Assembly (NCBI GenBank): GCA_020250445.1
Contig: JADCEF010000093.1
Location: 1 to 41,401 of the forward strand
From: Rhodobacter sp.
GTDB lineage: Bacteria; Pseudomonadota; Alphaproteobacteria; Rhodobacterales; Rhodobacteraceae
Length of the DNA stretch: 41,401 nt
Direction: 5' to 3'
A model generated the notes under the pieces. It was not told where the DNA came from and did no database searches. It saw only the letters and a program-made list of their open reading frames with translations. Both the position numbers and the translations under genes were made by a program. This document shows, piece after piece, positions 15,751 to 24,850 of this stretch (position 1 is the stretch's first letter; every line of letters starts with the position of its first letter).

Positions 15751-17667
15751 ATGACCGAAGGCCGCAGGGGTGCTTTTGTTGAAGCGCGCAGGATTGATGA
15801 CCTTCCGCTGCGCGCCGCACGGGTGGCTGGGGCGGCGTTTCTGATCCTTGCAACCTTCACCCTGGCGGCGCGCGCCGAAACGGTGATCACCGCGCATGGG
15901 ATTTCGACCTTTGGCGATCTGAAGTATCCGGCGGATTTCGCCCATCTGGACTATGTCAATCCCGATGCGCCCAAGGGCGGAGAGATTTCGCAATGGGCCT
16001 TTGGCGGGTTTGATTCGATGAACCCCTATTCGGTCAAGGGGCGTGCGGGGCAGCTTTCTTCGGCGATGTACGAATCCATCCTGACCGGAACGGCGGATGA
16101 AATCGGGGCAACCTATTGCCTGCTGTGCGAGACGCTGGAATACCCCGAGGACCGGTCCTGGGTGATTTTCAACCTGCGGCCCGAGGCAAGGTTCTCTGAC
16201 GGCTCGCCCCTGACGGCAGAGGATGTGGCTTTTTCCTATGAAACCTTCCTGACCAAGGGCCTGACCGATTTTCGCACCGTCTTTGCCGAACAGGTGCAGG
16301 GGGTAGAGGTGTTGGGGCCGCATCGGGTGAAATTCACCTTCAAGCCGGGCGTGCCGACCCGTGATCTGCCTGCGACCGTCGGTGGCCTGCCGATCCTGTC
16401 CAAGGCCAATTACATCAAGAACAACCGGGACATGGAAGCGTCCAGTCTGGAGCCCTTCCTTGGGTCCGGCCCCTATGTTCTGGACCGCATGGAAACCGGC
16501 AAGACGCTGGTCTACCGGCGCAACCCGGATTACTGGGGCCAAGACCTGCCGATCAATCGCGGCCAGAACAATTTCGACGCCATCCGGATCGAATACTACG
16601 CCGATTACAACGCGGCTTTCGAAGGCTTCAAGGCAGGAACCTATACCTTCCGCAATGAGGCGTCTTCGATTTCCTGGGCCACTGGGTATGATTTTCCTGC
16701 CGTGGTCAATGGTCAGGTGGTCAAGGTCGCGCTGCCGTCGGGCGCCAAGGCCAGCGGGCAGGCCTTTCTGTTCAACCTGCGCCGCCCGCAGTTTCAGGAC
16801 CCCCGCGTGCGCGAGGCAGTCGGGCTGATGTTCAACTTCGAATGGGCGAATGCGACGCTGTTCTACGGGCTTTACGCCCGGATCGACTCGGTCTGGGAAA
16901 ACAGCTGGCTGGAAGCCGAAGGGGTGCCATCACCGCAAGAGGTGGCCATCCTGCAACCTCTGGTCGATCAGGGGCTGCTGCCCGCGTCGATCCTGACCGA
17001 CCCGCCCGTGATGGCATCGGTGTCGGGCGACCGGCAGATGGACCGGGGCAATCTGCGCAAGGCATCCGCCCTGCTGGATGAGGCGGGCTGGACGGTGGGC
17101 GAGGACGGTCTGCGCCGCAATGCCGCCGGCGAAACCCTGCGTCTGGAGATTATCAACGACAGCCAGACCTTTGACCGGGTGATCAACCCCTTTGTGGAAA
17201 ACCTGCGGGCACTGGGCGTGGATGCGAAGATGACACGGATCGACAACGCCCAAAGGATCAGCAGGACACGCCCGCCTGAATATGACTTCGATATGGCCGT
17301 CGGCAATGCAACGTCCACTTATTTCTCGGGGTCCGAGTTGAAGCAGTATTACGGCTCTGCCACTGCCGATGTGTCGTCCTTCAACATGATGGGCCTGAAA
17401 AGCCCGGCCGTGGATGCGTTGATCGAGGTGGTGATGGCCGCCAAGACCAAGGATGAACTGACCGTGGCGACGAAGGCGCTGGACCGCGCGTTGCGGCTGG
17501 AACGGTTCTGGGTGCCACAATGGTACAAGAACACGCATACCGTGGCCTATTACGACATGTTCGAACACCCCGAAACCTTGCCGCCCTATGCGCTGGGCGA
17601 GCTTTCGTTCTGGTGGTACAACGCCGATAAAGCCGAGGCGCTGAAAGCCTCGGGCGTGTTGCGATAG
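15751..17667 (+). CDS. yejA: Peptide ABC transporter substrate-binding protein YejA
   Basis: 638 residues, a family 5 solute-binding protein of the YejA type, larger than ordinary DppA/OppA. The start at 15751 is preceded by AAAGGGAG; an upstream in-frame ATG at 15664 lies before any signal sequence. The signal peptide has a long charged n-region and likely cleaves after ARA (residue 42). The mature protein begins [18 protein letters not shown], with [23 protein letters not shown] (read in parts), which is typical of YejA. Through YejBEF it would deliver oligopeptides, and in enterobacteria microcin C. It opens a four-gene operon ending at 21537. Confidence 0.93.
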   Translation: MTEGRRGAFVEARRIDDLPLRAARVAGAAFLILATFTLAARAETVITAHGISTFGDLKYPADFAHLDYVNPDAPKGGEISQWAFGGFDSMNPYSVKGRAGQLSSAMYESILTGTADEIGATYCLLCETLEYPEDRSWVIFNLRPEARFSDGSPLTAEDVAFSYETFLTKGLTDFRTVFAEQVQGVEVLGPHRVKFTFKPGVPTRDLPATVGGLPILSKANYIKNNRDMEASSLEPFLGSGPYVLDRMETGKTLVYRRNPDYWGQDLPINRGQNNFDAIRIEYYADYNAAFEGFKAGTYTFRNEASSISWATGYDFPAVVNGQVVKVALPSGAKASGQAFLFNLRRPQFQDPRVREAVGLMFNFEWANATLFYGLYARIDSVWENSWLEAEGVPSPQEVAILQPLVDQGLLPASILTDPPVMASVSGDRQMDRGNLRKASALLDEAGWTVGEDGLRRNAAGETLRLEIINDSQTFDRVINPFVENLRALGVDAKMTRIDNAQRISRTRPPEYDFDMAVGNATSTYFSGSELKQYYGSATADVSSFNMMGLKSPAVDALIEVVMAAKTKDELTVATKALDRALRLERFWVPQWYKNTHTVAYYDMFEHPETLPPYALGELSFWWYNADKAEALKASGVLR

Positions 17668-17704
17668 ACCCGGGTCACGGGCGGGAACAGGGCAGGCAGG
17701 CGGA

Positions 17705-18793
17705 ATGGGTGCCTATATCCTTCGGCGGCTTTTGCTGATCATTCCGACGCTGTTCGGGATCATGGTGATCAACTTCACGCTGACCCAGTTTGTGCCAGGC
17801 GGCCCGATCGAACAGGTGCTGGCCCGGCTTGAAGGCGGGGGCGATGCCTTTCAGACCATCGCGGGCGGCGGCGATGCCGGTGGCGGCATGGACGAGGCCG
17901 CGGGCGGGGACGAACGCTACATCGGCTCACGCGGGTTGCCGCCCGAATTCATCGCCGATCTGGAACGCCAGTTCGGTTTTGACAAGCCGCCGCTGCAGCG
18001 CTTTCTGGACATGATGTGGAACTATGCGCGCTTCGATTTCGGCGAAAGCTATTTCCGGTCAATCTCTGTCGTCGATCTGGTGCTGGAAAAGATGCCGGTG
18101 TCGATCACCCTTGGCCTGTGGTCCACGCTGATCGCCTATCTCATTTCGATCCCGCTGGGCATCCGCAAGGCGGTCAAGGACGGAACCCCGTTCGATACCT
18201 GGACCAGCGGGGCGATCATCGTGGGCTATGCCATTCCCGGCTTTCTGTTCGCCATCCTGCTGCTGGTGCTGTTTGCGGGCGGGTCCTATTTCAAATGGTT
18301 CCCGCTGCGGGGGCTGACATCGGACAACTGGGACCAGCTTTCAATGCTGGGCAAGGTCGCCGATTACTTCTGGCATATCACCCTGCCGGTGCTGGCATCG
18401 ACCATCGCGTCCTTTGCCACGCTGACGCTGCTGACCAAGAACAGTTTCCTGGACGAGATCAAGAAGCAGTATGTCATGACCGCCCGCGCCAAGGGGCTGA
18501 CCGAAAGCGCCGTCCTTTACGGCCATGTCTTCCGCAATGCGATGCTGATCGTGATCGCGGGCTTTCCGGCGGTTTTCGTCAGCGTGTTCTTCGGCGGCAG
18601 CCTGATCATCGAGACGATCTTTTCGCTGGATGGGCTGGGCCGCCTGGGGTTCGAGGCGGCCGTGTCGCGCGACTATCCGGTGATCTTCGGCACGCTGTTC
18701 TTCTTTGGGCTGATGGGCCTCTTGATGGGAATACTGTCGGACCTGATGTATGTCTGGATCGACCCGCGCATCGATTTTGAGCGGAGGGGATAG
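17705..18793 (+). CDS. yejB: ABC transporter permease YejB
   Basis: 362 residues, with about six membrane helices. It opens [19 protein letters not shown], the standard start of this permease group. A long Gly/Ala/Asp-rich periplasmic loop (about 45-75) is characteristic of YejB compared with DppB. The cytoplasmic EAA loop reads as [24 protein letters not shown], read in parts, and contacts the ATPase. It pairs with YejE; the stop lies 3 bases before the yejE start. Confidence 0.94.
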   Translation: MGAYILRRLLLIIPTLFGIMVINFTLTQFVPGGPIEQVLARLEGGGDAFQTIAGGGDAGGGMDEAAGGDERYIGSRGLPPEFIADLERQFGFDKPPLQRFLDMMWNYARFDFGESYFRSISVVDLVLEKMPVSITLGLWSTLIAYLISIPLGIRKAVKDGTPFDTWTSGAIIVGYAIPGFLFAILLLVLFAGGSYFKWFPLRGLTSDNWDQLSMLGKVADYFWHITLPVLASTIASFATLTLLTKNSFLDEIKKQYVMTARAKGLTESAVLYGHVFRNAMLIVIAGFPAVFVSVFFGGSLIIETIFSLDGLGRLGFEAAVSRDYPVIFGTLFFFGLMGLLMGILSDLMYVWIDPRIDFERRG

Positions 18794-18796
18794 ATC

Positions 18797-19906
18797 ATGG
18801 CCCTGTCCCCGCTGAACCGGCGCCGCTGGCGCAACTTCCGCGCCAACAGGCGCGCCTTCTGGTCGCTTGTGCTGTTTTCGATCCTGTTCGGGCTGTCGCT
18901 GTTCGCCGAGGTGCTGGCCAATGACAAGCCGCTGCTGGTGCGGCACAACGGGGCCTTCTATCTGCCGATCCTGCGCTTTTATCCCGAAACCGCCTTTGGC
19001 GGCGATTTTCAGACCGAAGCCGTCTATCGCGACATCGAGGTGCAGTGCCTGATCGTCGCGGCCGGATCGCAGGCCTGCTGGGACGACCCTGCGGGCATTC
19101 TGGCCGAGGCGCGGGCCAGCGGCACGGCGGCGGGCGAACCGGTGCAGGCGGGCTGGATCCTGTGGCCGCCCATTCCCTACAGCTTCAACACAGTCAACGA
19201 CATTCAGGGCACCGCCCCGTCGCCCCCGGATGCGCGCCATTGGCTGGGCACCGATGACACGGCGCGCGATGTGCTGGCGCGGGTGATCTACGGCTTCCGC
19301 CTGTCGGTGGCCTTTGCGCTGATCGTGACCTTCCTGACATCGGTCATCGGCATCACGGCGGGGGCGGTGCAGGGGTATTTCGGCGGGCTGACCGACCTTG
19401 CCTTTCAGCGGATCATCGAACTTTGGGGGTCCACGCCCAGCCTTTATGTCATCATCATCGTGGCGGCGGTCTGGCAGATGAATTTCTGGCTGCTGGTCGG
19501 GCTGATGGTGCTGTTCGGCTGGACGGGCCTGGTTGGCGTGGTGCGCGCCGAATTCCTGCGGGCGCGGAATTTCGAATATGTCCGCGCCGCCCGCGCTTTG
19601 GGCGTGGCGGACCGGGTCATCATGTTCCGCCATGTTCTGCCCAATGCCATGGTCGCCACGCTGACGATGCTGCCCTTCATCATCACAGGAACGGTCGGAT
19701 CGCTTGCGGCGCTTGATTTTCTGGGTTTTGGCCTGCCGTCGTCTTCCCCGTCGCTGGGCGAGCTGACCCTGCAGGCCAAGCAGAACCTGCAGGCACCCTG
19801 GCTTGGGTTCACCGCCTTCTTTGCCTTTGCCATCATGCTCAGCCTGATGGTCTTCATCTTCGAGGGTATCCGTGATGCCTTCGACCCGCGAAAGACCTTC
19901 CGATGA
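18797..19906 (+). CDS. yejE: ABC transporter permease YejE
   Basis: 369 residues. After a basic N-terminus (PLNRRRWRNFRANRRAFWS) comes the first membrane helix, then a large periplasmic segment (about 45-155), and a C-terminal group of five helices. The EAA loop is near FEYVRAARALGVADRVIMFRHVLPNA (read in parts). It is the second permease of the Yej importer. GGAGG lies ahead of the ATG, and its stop overlaps the yejF start in an ATGA, so the two are translationally coupled. Confidence 0.94.
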   Translation: MALSPLNRRRWRNFRANRRAFWSLVLFSILFGLSLFAEVLANDKPLLVRHNGAFYLPILRFYPETAFGGDFQTEAVYRDIEVQCLIVAAGSQACWDDPAGILAEARASGTAAGEPVQAGWILWPPIPYSFNTVNDIQGTAPSPPDARHWLGTDDTARDVLARVIYGFRLSVAFALIVTFLTSVIGITAGAVQGYFGGLTDLAFQRIIELWGSTPSLYVIIIVAAVWQMNFWLLVGLMVLFGWTGLVGVVRAEFLRARNFEYVRAARALGVADRVIMFRHVLPNAMVATLTMLPFIITGTVGSLAALDFLGFGLPSSSPSLGELTLQAKQNLQAPWLGFTAFFAFAIMLSLMVFIFEGIRDAFDPRKTFR

Positions 19907-21537
19907 CCGCGCCCGAAACCGTGCTGGACCTGCGCGACCTTTGCGTCCGCTTCCGTCAGGATGGCCGGATCATCGACGCGGTCAACGGGGTGAGTTTCTC
20001 CGTCGGCAGGGGCGAGACGGTGGCGCTGGTGGGCGAAAGCGGGTCCGGCAAATCGGTGACGGCGCTGGCAACGGTTTCGCTGCTGCCCGACAGCGCGATG
20101 GTCACGGGATCGGTGCGCTACAGCGGTGCCGAAATGGTGGGTGCGGCAGAGCCGGACCTGCGCCGGGTGCGCGGCAATGACATCAGCTTTATCTTTCAAG
20201 AGCCGATGACAAGCCTGAACCCCCTGCACACGATCCGCACGCAGCTGGGCGAAAGCCTTGCGCTGCATCAGGGCCTGACCGGGGATGCCGCGCGGGCACG
20301 GATCATCGCGCTTTTGCAAAAGGTCGGCATCCGCGAGGCGGAAAGCCGACTGGACGCCTATCCGCACCAGTTGTCGGGCGGGCAGCGGCAGCGGGTGATG
20401 ATTGCCATGGCGCTGGCCAACGGGCCGGACCTGCTGATTGCCGACGAGCCGACCACGGCACTGGATGTGACCATCCAGGCGCAGATTCTGGAACTGCTGG
20501 CCGATCTCAAGCGGACCGAAGGGTTAAGCCTGCTCTTCATCACCCATGACCTTGGCGTGGTGCGGCGCATCGCCGACCGGGTCTGCGTGATGCAGGGCGG
20601 CGCGATTGTGGAACAGGGGCCGACGGCGCAGATCTTCAGCGCGCCCCGGCACCCCTATACGCAAAAGCTGCTGGCGGCACAGCCTGCGGGCCGCCCCGAT
20701 CCGGTTGCGGCGGACGCGCCCGAAATTGTACGGACCGAAGGTTTGCGCGTGTGGTTCCCGATCCATCGCGGCTTTCTGCGCCGCACGGTCGGCCATGTGA
20801 AGGCGGTCAACGACGCCACCCTGTCGGTGCGCGCGGGCGAGACGCTGGGGATCGTGGGCGAAAGCGGATCGGGCAAGACCACGCTGGCGCTGGCGATCCT
20901 GCGGCTGATCCCGTCAACCGGGCCGGTGGTCTTTCTGGGCCAGGACCTGCAAGCGCGGTATGGCAAGGACCTGCGCGATCTCCGGCGCAACCTGCAGATC
21001 GTGTTTCAGGACCCCTTCGGCAGCCTGTCGCCCCGGATGACGGTGCAACAGATCATCGCCGAGGGTCTGGGCGTGCACGGGGTGGAGCCGGGCCGGGACA
21101 AGCGCCAGATGGTGGCCGACATCATGACCGAGGTCGGCCTGGACCCCGCCGCGATGGGACGCTATCCGCACGAATTCTCGGGTGGGCAGCGTCAGCGGGT
21201 GGCGATTGCCCGCGCGATGATCCTGCGCCCCAAGCTGGTGGTGCTGGACGAGCCGACAAGCGCGCTGGACATGACCGTGCAGGTGCAGATCGTGGATCTG
21301 CTGCGCGCGCTGCAGCGGAAATGGGGGCTGGCCTATCTGTTCATCAGCCATGATCTGCGCGTGGTGCGGGCGCTGGCGCACAAGGTGATCGTGATGAAGG
21401 ACGGAGACGTGGTTGAGGCGGGCGTCGGTGCGCAGGTGTTCGAAGACCCACAGCACGCCTACACGCGGGCGCTGCTTGCCGCGGCTTTCGGCCCGGGCGG
21501 CGGTCAGCCCGCCCAGGGCCAGACAGCAACAGCCTGA
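19903..21537 (+). CDS. yejF: ABC transporter ATP-binding protein YejF (two fused ATPase domains)
   Basis: 544 residues with two complete nucleotide-binding domains in one chain. The first has Walker A GESGSGKS at 44-51, signature LSGGQRQR and Walker [13 protein letters not shown]; the second has Walker [10 protein letters not shown] near 320, signature FSGGQRQR and Walker [13 protein letters not shown]. After each are the short oligopeptide-binding tails ([20 protein letters not shown]) typical of peptide importers. One YejF therefore drives YejB and YejE alone. It overlaps yejE by 4 bases and converges on hemN 36 bases further on. Confidence 0.95.
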   Translation: MTAPETVLDLRDLCVRFRQDGRIIDAVNGVSFSVGRGETVALVGESGSGKSVTALATVSLLPDSAMVTGSVRYSGAEMVGAAEPDLRRVRGNDISFIFQEPMTSLNPLHTIRTQLGESLALHQGLTGDAARARIIALLQKVGIREAESRLDAYPHQLSGGQRQRVMIAMALANGPDLLIADEPTTALDVTIQAQILELLADLKRTEGLSLLFITHDLGVVRRIADRVCVMQGGAIVEQGPTAQIFSAPRHPYTQKLLAAQPAGRPDPVAADAPEIVRTEGLRVWFPIHRGFLRRTVGHVKAVNDATLSVRAGETLGIVGESGSGKTTLALAILRLIPSTGPVVFLGQDLQARYGKDLRDLRRNLQIVFQDPFGSLSPRMTVQQIIAEGLGVHGVEPGRDKRQMVADIMTEVGLDPAAMGRYPHEFSGGQRQRVAIARAMILRPKLVVLDEPTSALDMTVQVQIVDLLRALQRKWGLAYLFISHDLRVVRALAHKVIVMKDGDVVEAGVGAQVFEDPQHAYTRALLAAAFGPGGGQPAQGQTATA

Positions 21538-21573
21538 CGGCGCGGCACTGTCCCGCGCAGGGTCTTGCGCAGA

Positions 21574-22929
21574 TCAGACTGCGGCGCTGTGCCGGGCCGT
21601 GCCGTGGTCGTATTCGTCGAACGTCCGCACAATCATCCGGGTCAGGGGCCGCCCCGGCGCGGATATGGCGGCACCCTGTGCCGTCACCTCGAAGAAATCG
21701 CCGAACCGGGACCTGGCGGCAGCGAACAGATCATCAAGGCGCGCCGGTGTGGTCGCGAAGTCGCGCAGCAATTCGGCGCGGCTGACGCGGAAATCGCACA
21801 TCAGCGCCTCGATGATCCGGGCGCGCAACTGGTCTTCCCCCGCAAAGGCATGGCCACGCCGGGTCGAGAAGCGGCCCGCGCGGATTGCTTTGGCATGTTC
21901 GGATGTGCCGCTTGCGTTCTGCGCATAGCCTTGCGGAAAGCGCGAGATCGACGAGGCCCCCAGACCGATCAGGACCGGGGCAGTGTCATCGGTGTAACCC
22001 TGAAAGTTGCGGCGCAGATGCCCGGTCGCCGCAGCGATGGCCAATCCGTCGTCGGGCCGCGCGAAATGATCGATGCCGATTTCGGCGTAACCATCCCAGG
22101 TGAACAGCCGACGCGCCGTTTCGAACAGGCACAGGCGTTCTTCCGGTTTCGGGATGGTGTCGGACGGAATCATCTGCTGGCGGCGCGACATCCAGGGCAC
22201 GTGGGCATAGCCATAAAGGGCAACACGGTCGGGTGACAGTGCAAGCAGTTTCTGTACCGATTCGGCGATCCGCTGCGTTGTCTGGTGCGGCAGGCCATAC
22301 AGGATATCGGCGTTCAGGCTGTGAATGCCCCGGTCGCGGATCATGTCCGCGACGGACCTGGTCAGGTCATGGCTTTGGTCGCGGCCGATCGTGCGCTGGA
22401 TTTCGGGGTCGAAATCCTGCACCCCGATCGAGGCACGGGTCATGCCCGCTGCGACAAGGGCATCAAGCCGGGGGGCATCGACTTCGTTCGGGTCGATCTC
22501 GACCGAAAACTCGCCGTCCGGCGCAAGCGGGGCCAGACTGAAGATCGCATCGGCCAGATCCCGGATCAGGTCCGGCGGGATCATCGTGGGTGTGCCGCCG
22601 CCCCAGTGCAGCCGCGCCAAGGTGATTGCGGGCGCAAGGCGCTGTCCCAGAAGGGCCAGTTCCTGTTTCAGGGTCTGGACATAGGCGATGACCGGATCGA
22701 TGCTTTGTGTTCCCTGCGTGCGGCAGGCGCAAAACCAGCAAAGCCGCCGACAGAAGGGCACGTGCAGGTAAAGCGAAATGGCGGAACCTGCGGGGATCGA
22801 TTCGATCCATTCCGAAAACGCAGTCTGGCCAACCGTAGTGCCAAAATGAGGTACCGTCGGATAGCTGGTATAGCGGGGGACGCGGGCATCGAACAGACCA
22901 TGCCGCGCGAGTTGCGAATGAGTGTCCAT
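21574..22929 (-). CDS. hemN: Oxygen-independent coproporphyrinogen III oxidase
   Basis: 451 residues of the radical-SAM superfamily. It decarboxylates coproporphyrinogen III to protoporphyrinogen IX without oxygen, in heme and bacteriochlorophyll synthesis. The 4Fe-4S cluster motif is C60-x3-C64-x2-C67 with a further C69, as in true HemN rather than HemW. RVPRYTSYP (16-24), HWGGGTPT and an IDPNE motif are also present. The ATG at 22929 gives the family-typical start MDTHSQLARHGLFDARVP and has no Shine-Dalgarno sequence. An FNR box is centred exactly 41.5 bases upstream of this A, with TACTCT at -12 to -7, which suggests a leaderless message activated by FnrL without oxygen. Confidence 0.95.
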   Translation of the reverse strand: MDTHSQLARHGLFDARVPRYTSYPTVPHFGTTVGQTAFSEWIESIPAGSAISLYLHVPFCRRLCWFCACRTQGTQSIDPVIAYVQTLKQELALLGQRLAPAITLARLHWGGGTPTMIPPDLIRDLADAIFSLAPLAPDGEFSVEIDPNEVDAPRLDALVAAGMTRASIGVQDFDPEIQRTIGRDQSHDLTRSVADMIRDRGIHSLNADILYGLPHQTTQRIAESVQKLLALSPDRVALYGYAHVPWMSRRQQMIPSDTIPKPEERLCLFETARRLFTWDGYAEIGIDHFARPDDGLAIAAATGHLRRNFQGYTDDTAPVLIGLGASSISRFPQGYAQNASGTSEHAKAIRAGRFSTRRGHAFAGEDQLRARIIEALMCDFRVSRAELLRDFATTPARLDDLFAAARSRFGDFFEVTAQGAAISAPGRPLTRMIVRTFDEYDHGTARHSAAV

Positions 22930-22963
22930 TAATATAGAGTAAAAACCTCGGGTATGCCCTGCC

Positions 22964-22977
22964 TTGATGCAGATCAA
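22964..22977. promoter_or_regulatory. FNR box in the hemN/fnrL divergent region
   Basis: TTGAT-gcag-ATCAA, a perfect match to the FNR consensus TTGAT-N4-ATCAA. The centre (22970.5) is 41.5 bases from the hemN start, the class II activating position. For fnrL it lies only 15 bases before the chosen ATG, so there it would block rather than aid transcription. Confidence 0.9.
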
Positions 22978-22992
22978 ATGGGAACGGACGTC

Positions 22993-23742
22993 ATGGGACT
23001 TCGGGAACCGGTCATTCTTCCGCATCTGCAGGATTGTGGCAGCTGTACCATCCGGCATCGGGCGGTGTGTGCACGCTGTGACAGTGACGAACTGGCCCGG
23101 CTGGAGCAGATGAAATACTACCGCAGTTTCGAGGCCGGACAGACCGTGATCTGGTCAGGCGACCGGATGGATTTCGTGGCTTCGGTTGTTTCCGGCATCG
23201 CAACCCTGAGCCAGACGATGGAGGATGGTCGCCGGCAGATGGTGGGCCTGCTTTTGCCGTCTGACTTCGTGGGCCGTCCCGGCCGCAGCACGGCGGCCTA
23301 TGACGTGACGGCGACGACCGACCTGCTGATGTGCTGTTTTCGCAAGAAACCCTTCGAGGAGTTGATCCTCAGCACCCCTCATATCAGTCAGCGCCTGCTG
23401 GAAATGACTTTGGACGAGCTGGATGCGGCGCGCGAATGGATGCTTCTGCTTGGCCGCAAGACCGCGCGCGAAAAGATTGCAAGCCTTCTGGCGATCATTG
23501 CCCGCCGGGACGTGTCCCTGAACCCGCGCAAGTCCGGGCCCATCGTGTTCGATCTGCCCCTGACACGCGAAGAAATGGCTGACTACCTTGGGCTGACACT
23601 GGAAACGGTCAGCAGGCAGGTGTCGGCGCTGAAGCGCGACGGGGTCATTTCGCTGGAAGGCAAGCGGCATGTCACGGTGAACGACTTTGACAGGCTGCTG
23701 GAAGTTGCCGGTGACGATTCCGATGGCGGCTATCCGGTCTGA
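22993..23742 (+). CDS. fnrL: FNR-type oxygen-sensing transcriptional regulator FnrL
   Basis: 249 residues of the CRP/FNR superfamily. N-terminal cysteines C15, C18, C26 and C29, with C114/C115 in the core, can hold an oxygen-labile 4Fe-4S cluster. The cyclic-nucleotide-like barrel (30-135), dimer helix (LLEMTLDELDAAREWMLLLG) and a helix-turn-helix with ETVSR (recognition of TTGAT) follow. Without oxygen, the dimer binds FNR boxes like those at 22964, 24711 and 24743. In-frame ATGs at 22954 and 22978 exist. I prefer 22993, because the FNR box would otherwise lie inside or touch the coding start; GGGAACGGA precedes it. Confidence 0.94.
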   Translation: MGLREPVILPHLQDCGSCTIRHRAVCARCDSDELARLEQMKYYRSFEAGQTVIWSGDRMDFVASVVSGIATLSQTMEDGRRQMVGLLLPSDFVGRPGRSTAAYDVTATTDLLMCCFRKKPFEELILSTPHISQRLLEMTLDELDAAREWMLLLGRKTAREKIASLLAIIARRDVSLNPRKSGPIVFDLPLTREEMADYLGLTLETVSRQVSALKRDGVISLEGKRHVTVNDFDRLLEVAGDDSDGGYPV

Positions 23743-23787
23743 CGACCCGCGGCATTGACTGCCGCAGGCCCTGACTGCCCGGCAGGG

Positions 23788-23811
23788 GCGCGCCCCCGGA
23801 AGGCGCGCTTT
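23788..23811 (+). terminator. Rho-independent terminator of fnrL
   Basis: GCGCGCC-cccggaa-GGCGCGC at 23788-23808, a perfect 7-bp stem, followed by TTTCTTGTT. It lies between the convergent fnrL and universal-stress genes; the T-run is on the fnrL side. Confidence 0.75.
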
Positions 23812-23815
23812 CTTG

Positions 23816-24655
23816 TTACCGGGCCAGGAAGACCGGCCCCTGTGCCATTTCCAGCATCTCACGTGTGGCACCGCCAAGGATGGCCTCGCGGAACCGCGAA
23901 TGACCGTAGGCACCCATCACAAGCAGATCCGCGTTCTGGTCGCGCACGTGACGCAGCAGGATTTCAGAAATGCGCGGCATCGTCCTGGCCAGCACGGAAA
24001 CCTCGGCCTTGACGCCGTGGCGGACAAGCATCTGGCACAGCGCGCCCCCCGGATCGGACCGTTCGGGGCCATAATTCGGCGGATCGATGACGGCGATGTT
24101 CACAAGATCGGCCTGCTTGAGCAACGGCAATGCGCAGCGGATGGCCGCCATCGCCTCGGGTCCCTGATTCCACGCGATCACCACGCGTTTGCCAAGGGTG
24201 TCCGACAGCAGGGTGTCCGGAAGCAAAAGCACCGGGGCGGCACCTTCGAACAGGACCGCTTCCAGAACGGCCTCTGCTTCCGGGGCACCGTCGGTGCCAT
24301 AGGGATGGGGAAGCAGGACAAGATCGGCAAAGCGGGCTTTGGTCGATACGATTGCGCCCAGGCTGCCCAGCTGGGCCACGGCGGCTTCTGCGGCCCAGCG
24401 CACATCCTGCCGGTTCAGAATGGTACGGGCTGCGGCATCCAGCTTTTCGGCATCCTCGGCAGCGCGGTCCATCGAGGCCTGGGCCAGAACTGCGGCCCCG
24501 CCGATATACGAATACCCGATCTGGGTCCGGTCGATGCCAAGCGACAGCACATCAAGATGGGCATCTTGCCGTGCAGCCAGAAGGACGGAAGAGTCCAGAG
24601 CCTGCGTTACCTTCGCAGGGTCGGTGAGAATTGTCAGCAGGGACTTGTACGACAT
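23816..24655 (-). CDS. Universal stress protein (orf277-type, two Usp domains)
   Basis: 279 residues from the ATG at 24655 (GGAG eight bases ahead). Two tandem Usp folds are visible, about 1-140 and 155-279. The second carries the ATP-binding pattern G-x2-G-x9-G-(S/T) in MGAYGHSRFREAILGGAT; the first lacks a clear version. A gene of this size and kind (orf277) sits between fnr and ccoN in Rhodobacter capsulatus and Paracoccus, so the position is ancestral. An FNR box centred at 24717.5 would give a transcript start about 21 bases before the ATG. Its role in low-oxygen physiology is not defined. Confidence 0.9.
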   Translation of the reverse strand: MSYKSLLTILTDPAKVTQALDSSVLLAARQDAHLDVLSLGIDRTQIGYSYIGGAAVLAQASMDRAAEDAEKLDAAARTILNRQDVRWAAEAAVAQLGSLGAIVSTKARFADLVLLPHPYGTDGAPEAEAVLEAVLFEGAAPVLLLPDTLLSDTLGKRVVIAWNQGPEAMAAIRCALPLLKQADLVNIAVIDPPNYGPERSDPGGALCQMLVRHGVKAEVSVLARTMPRISEILLRHVRDQNADLLVMGAYGHSRFREAILGGATREMLEMAQGPVFLAR

Positions 24656-24710
24656 GGCGAAACTCCACTGGGCTATTGGCACAGCTAAACCACAAGACTT
24701 CGGCCCCGCC

Positions 24711-24724
24711 TTGACTTCGATCAA
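24711..24724. promoter_or_regulatory. FNR box 1 of the usp/ccoN region
   Basis: TTGAC-ttcg-ATCAA, one change from consensus. Placed 41.5 bases from a start at 24676, it would activate the universal stress gene on the minus strand; for ccoN it lies 32 bases upstream of box 2. Confidence 0.8.
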
Positions 24725-24742
24725 GGCGGGGGCCGGTTTTTC

Positions 24743-24756
24743 TTGACATGGATCAA
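24743..24756. promoter_or_regulatory. FNR box 2 of the usp/ccoN region
   Basis: TTGAC-atgg-ATCAA. The centre at 24749.5 predicts a ccoN transcript start near 24791, leaving a 60-base leader before the ATG. The two boxes are 32 bases centre to centre, about three helical turns, so two FnrL dimers could sit on one face. Confidence 0.85.
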
Positions 24757-24850
24757 GGCCGCCCGGCCCTGCTGGCGGCACAAGGACACATCAGCCGGAA
24801 AGCGCCGGGTCGGGTCGGGCCCGGACCTGGCGAGGACGAAGGGACCGAAG

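Noticed and set aside
24743-24850. Extended ccoN from TTG at 24743
   Set aside because: It would begin inside FNR box 2 and add residues unlike CcoN; the ATG at 24851 fits the family.
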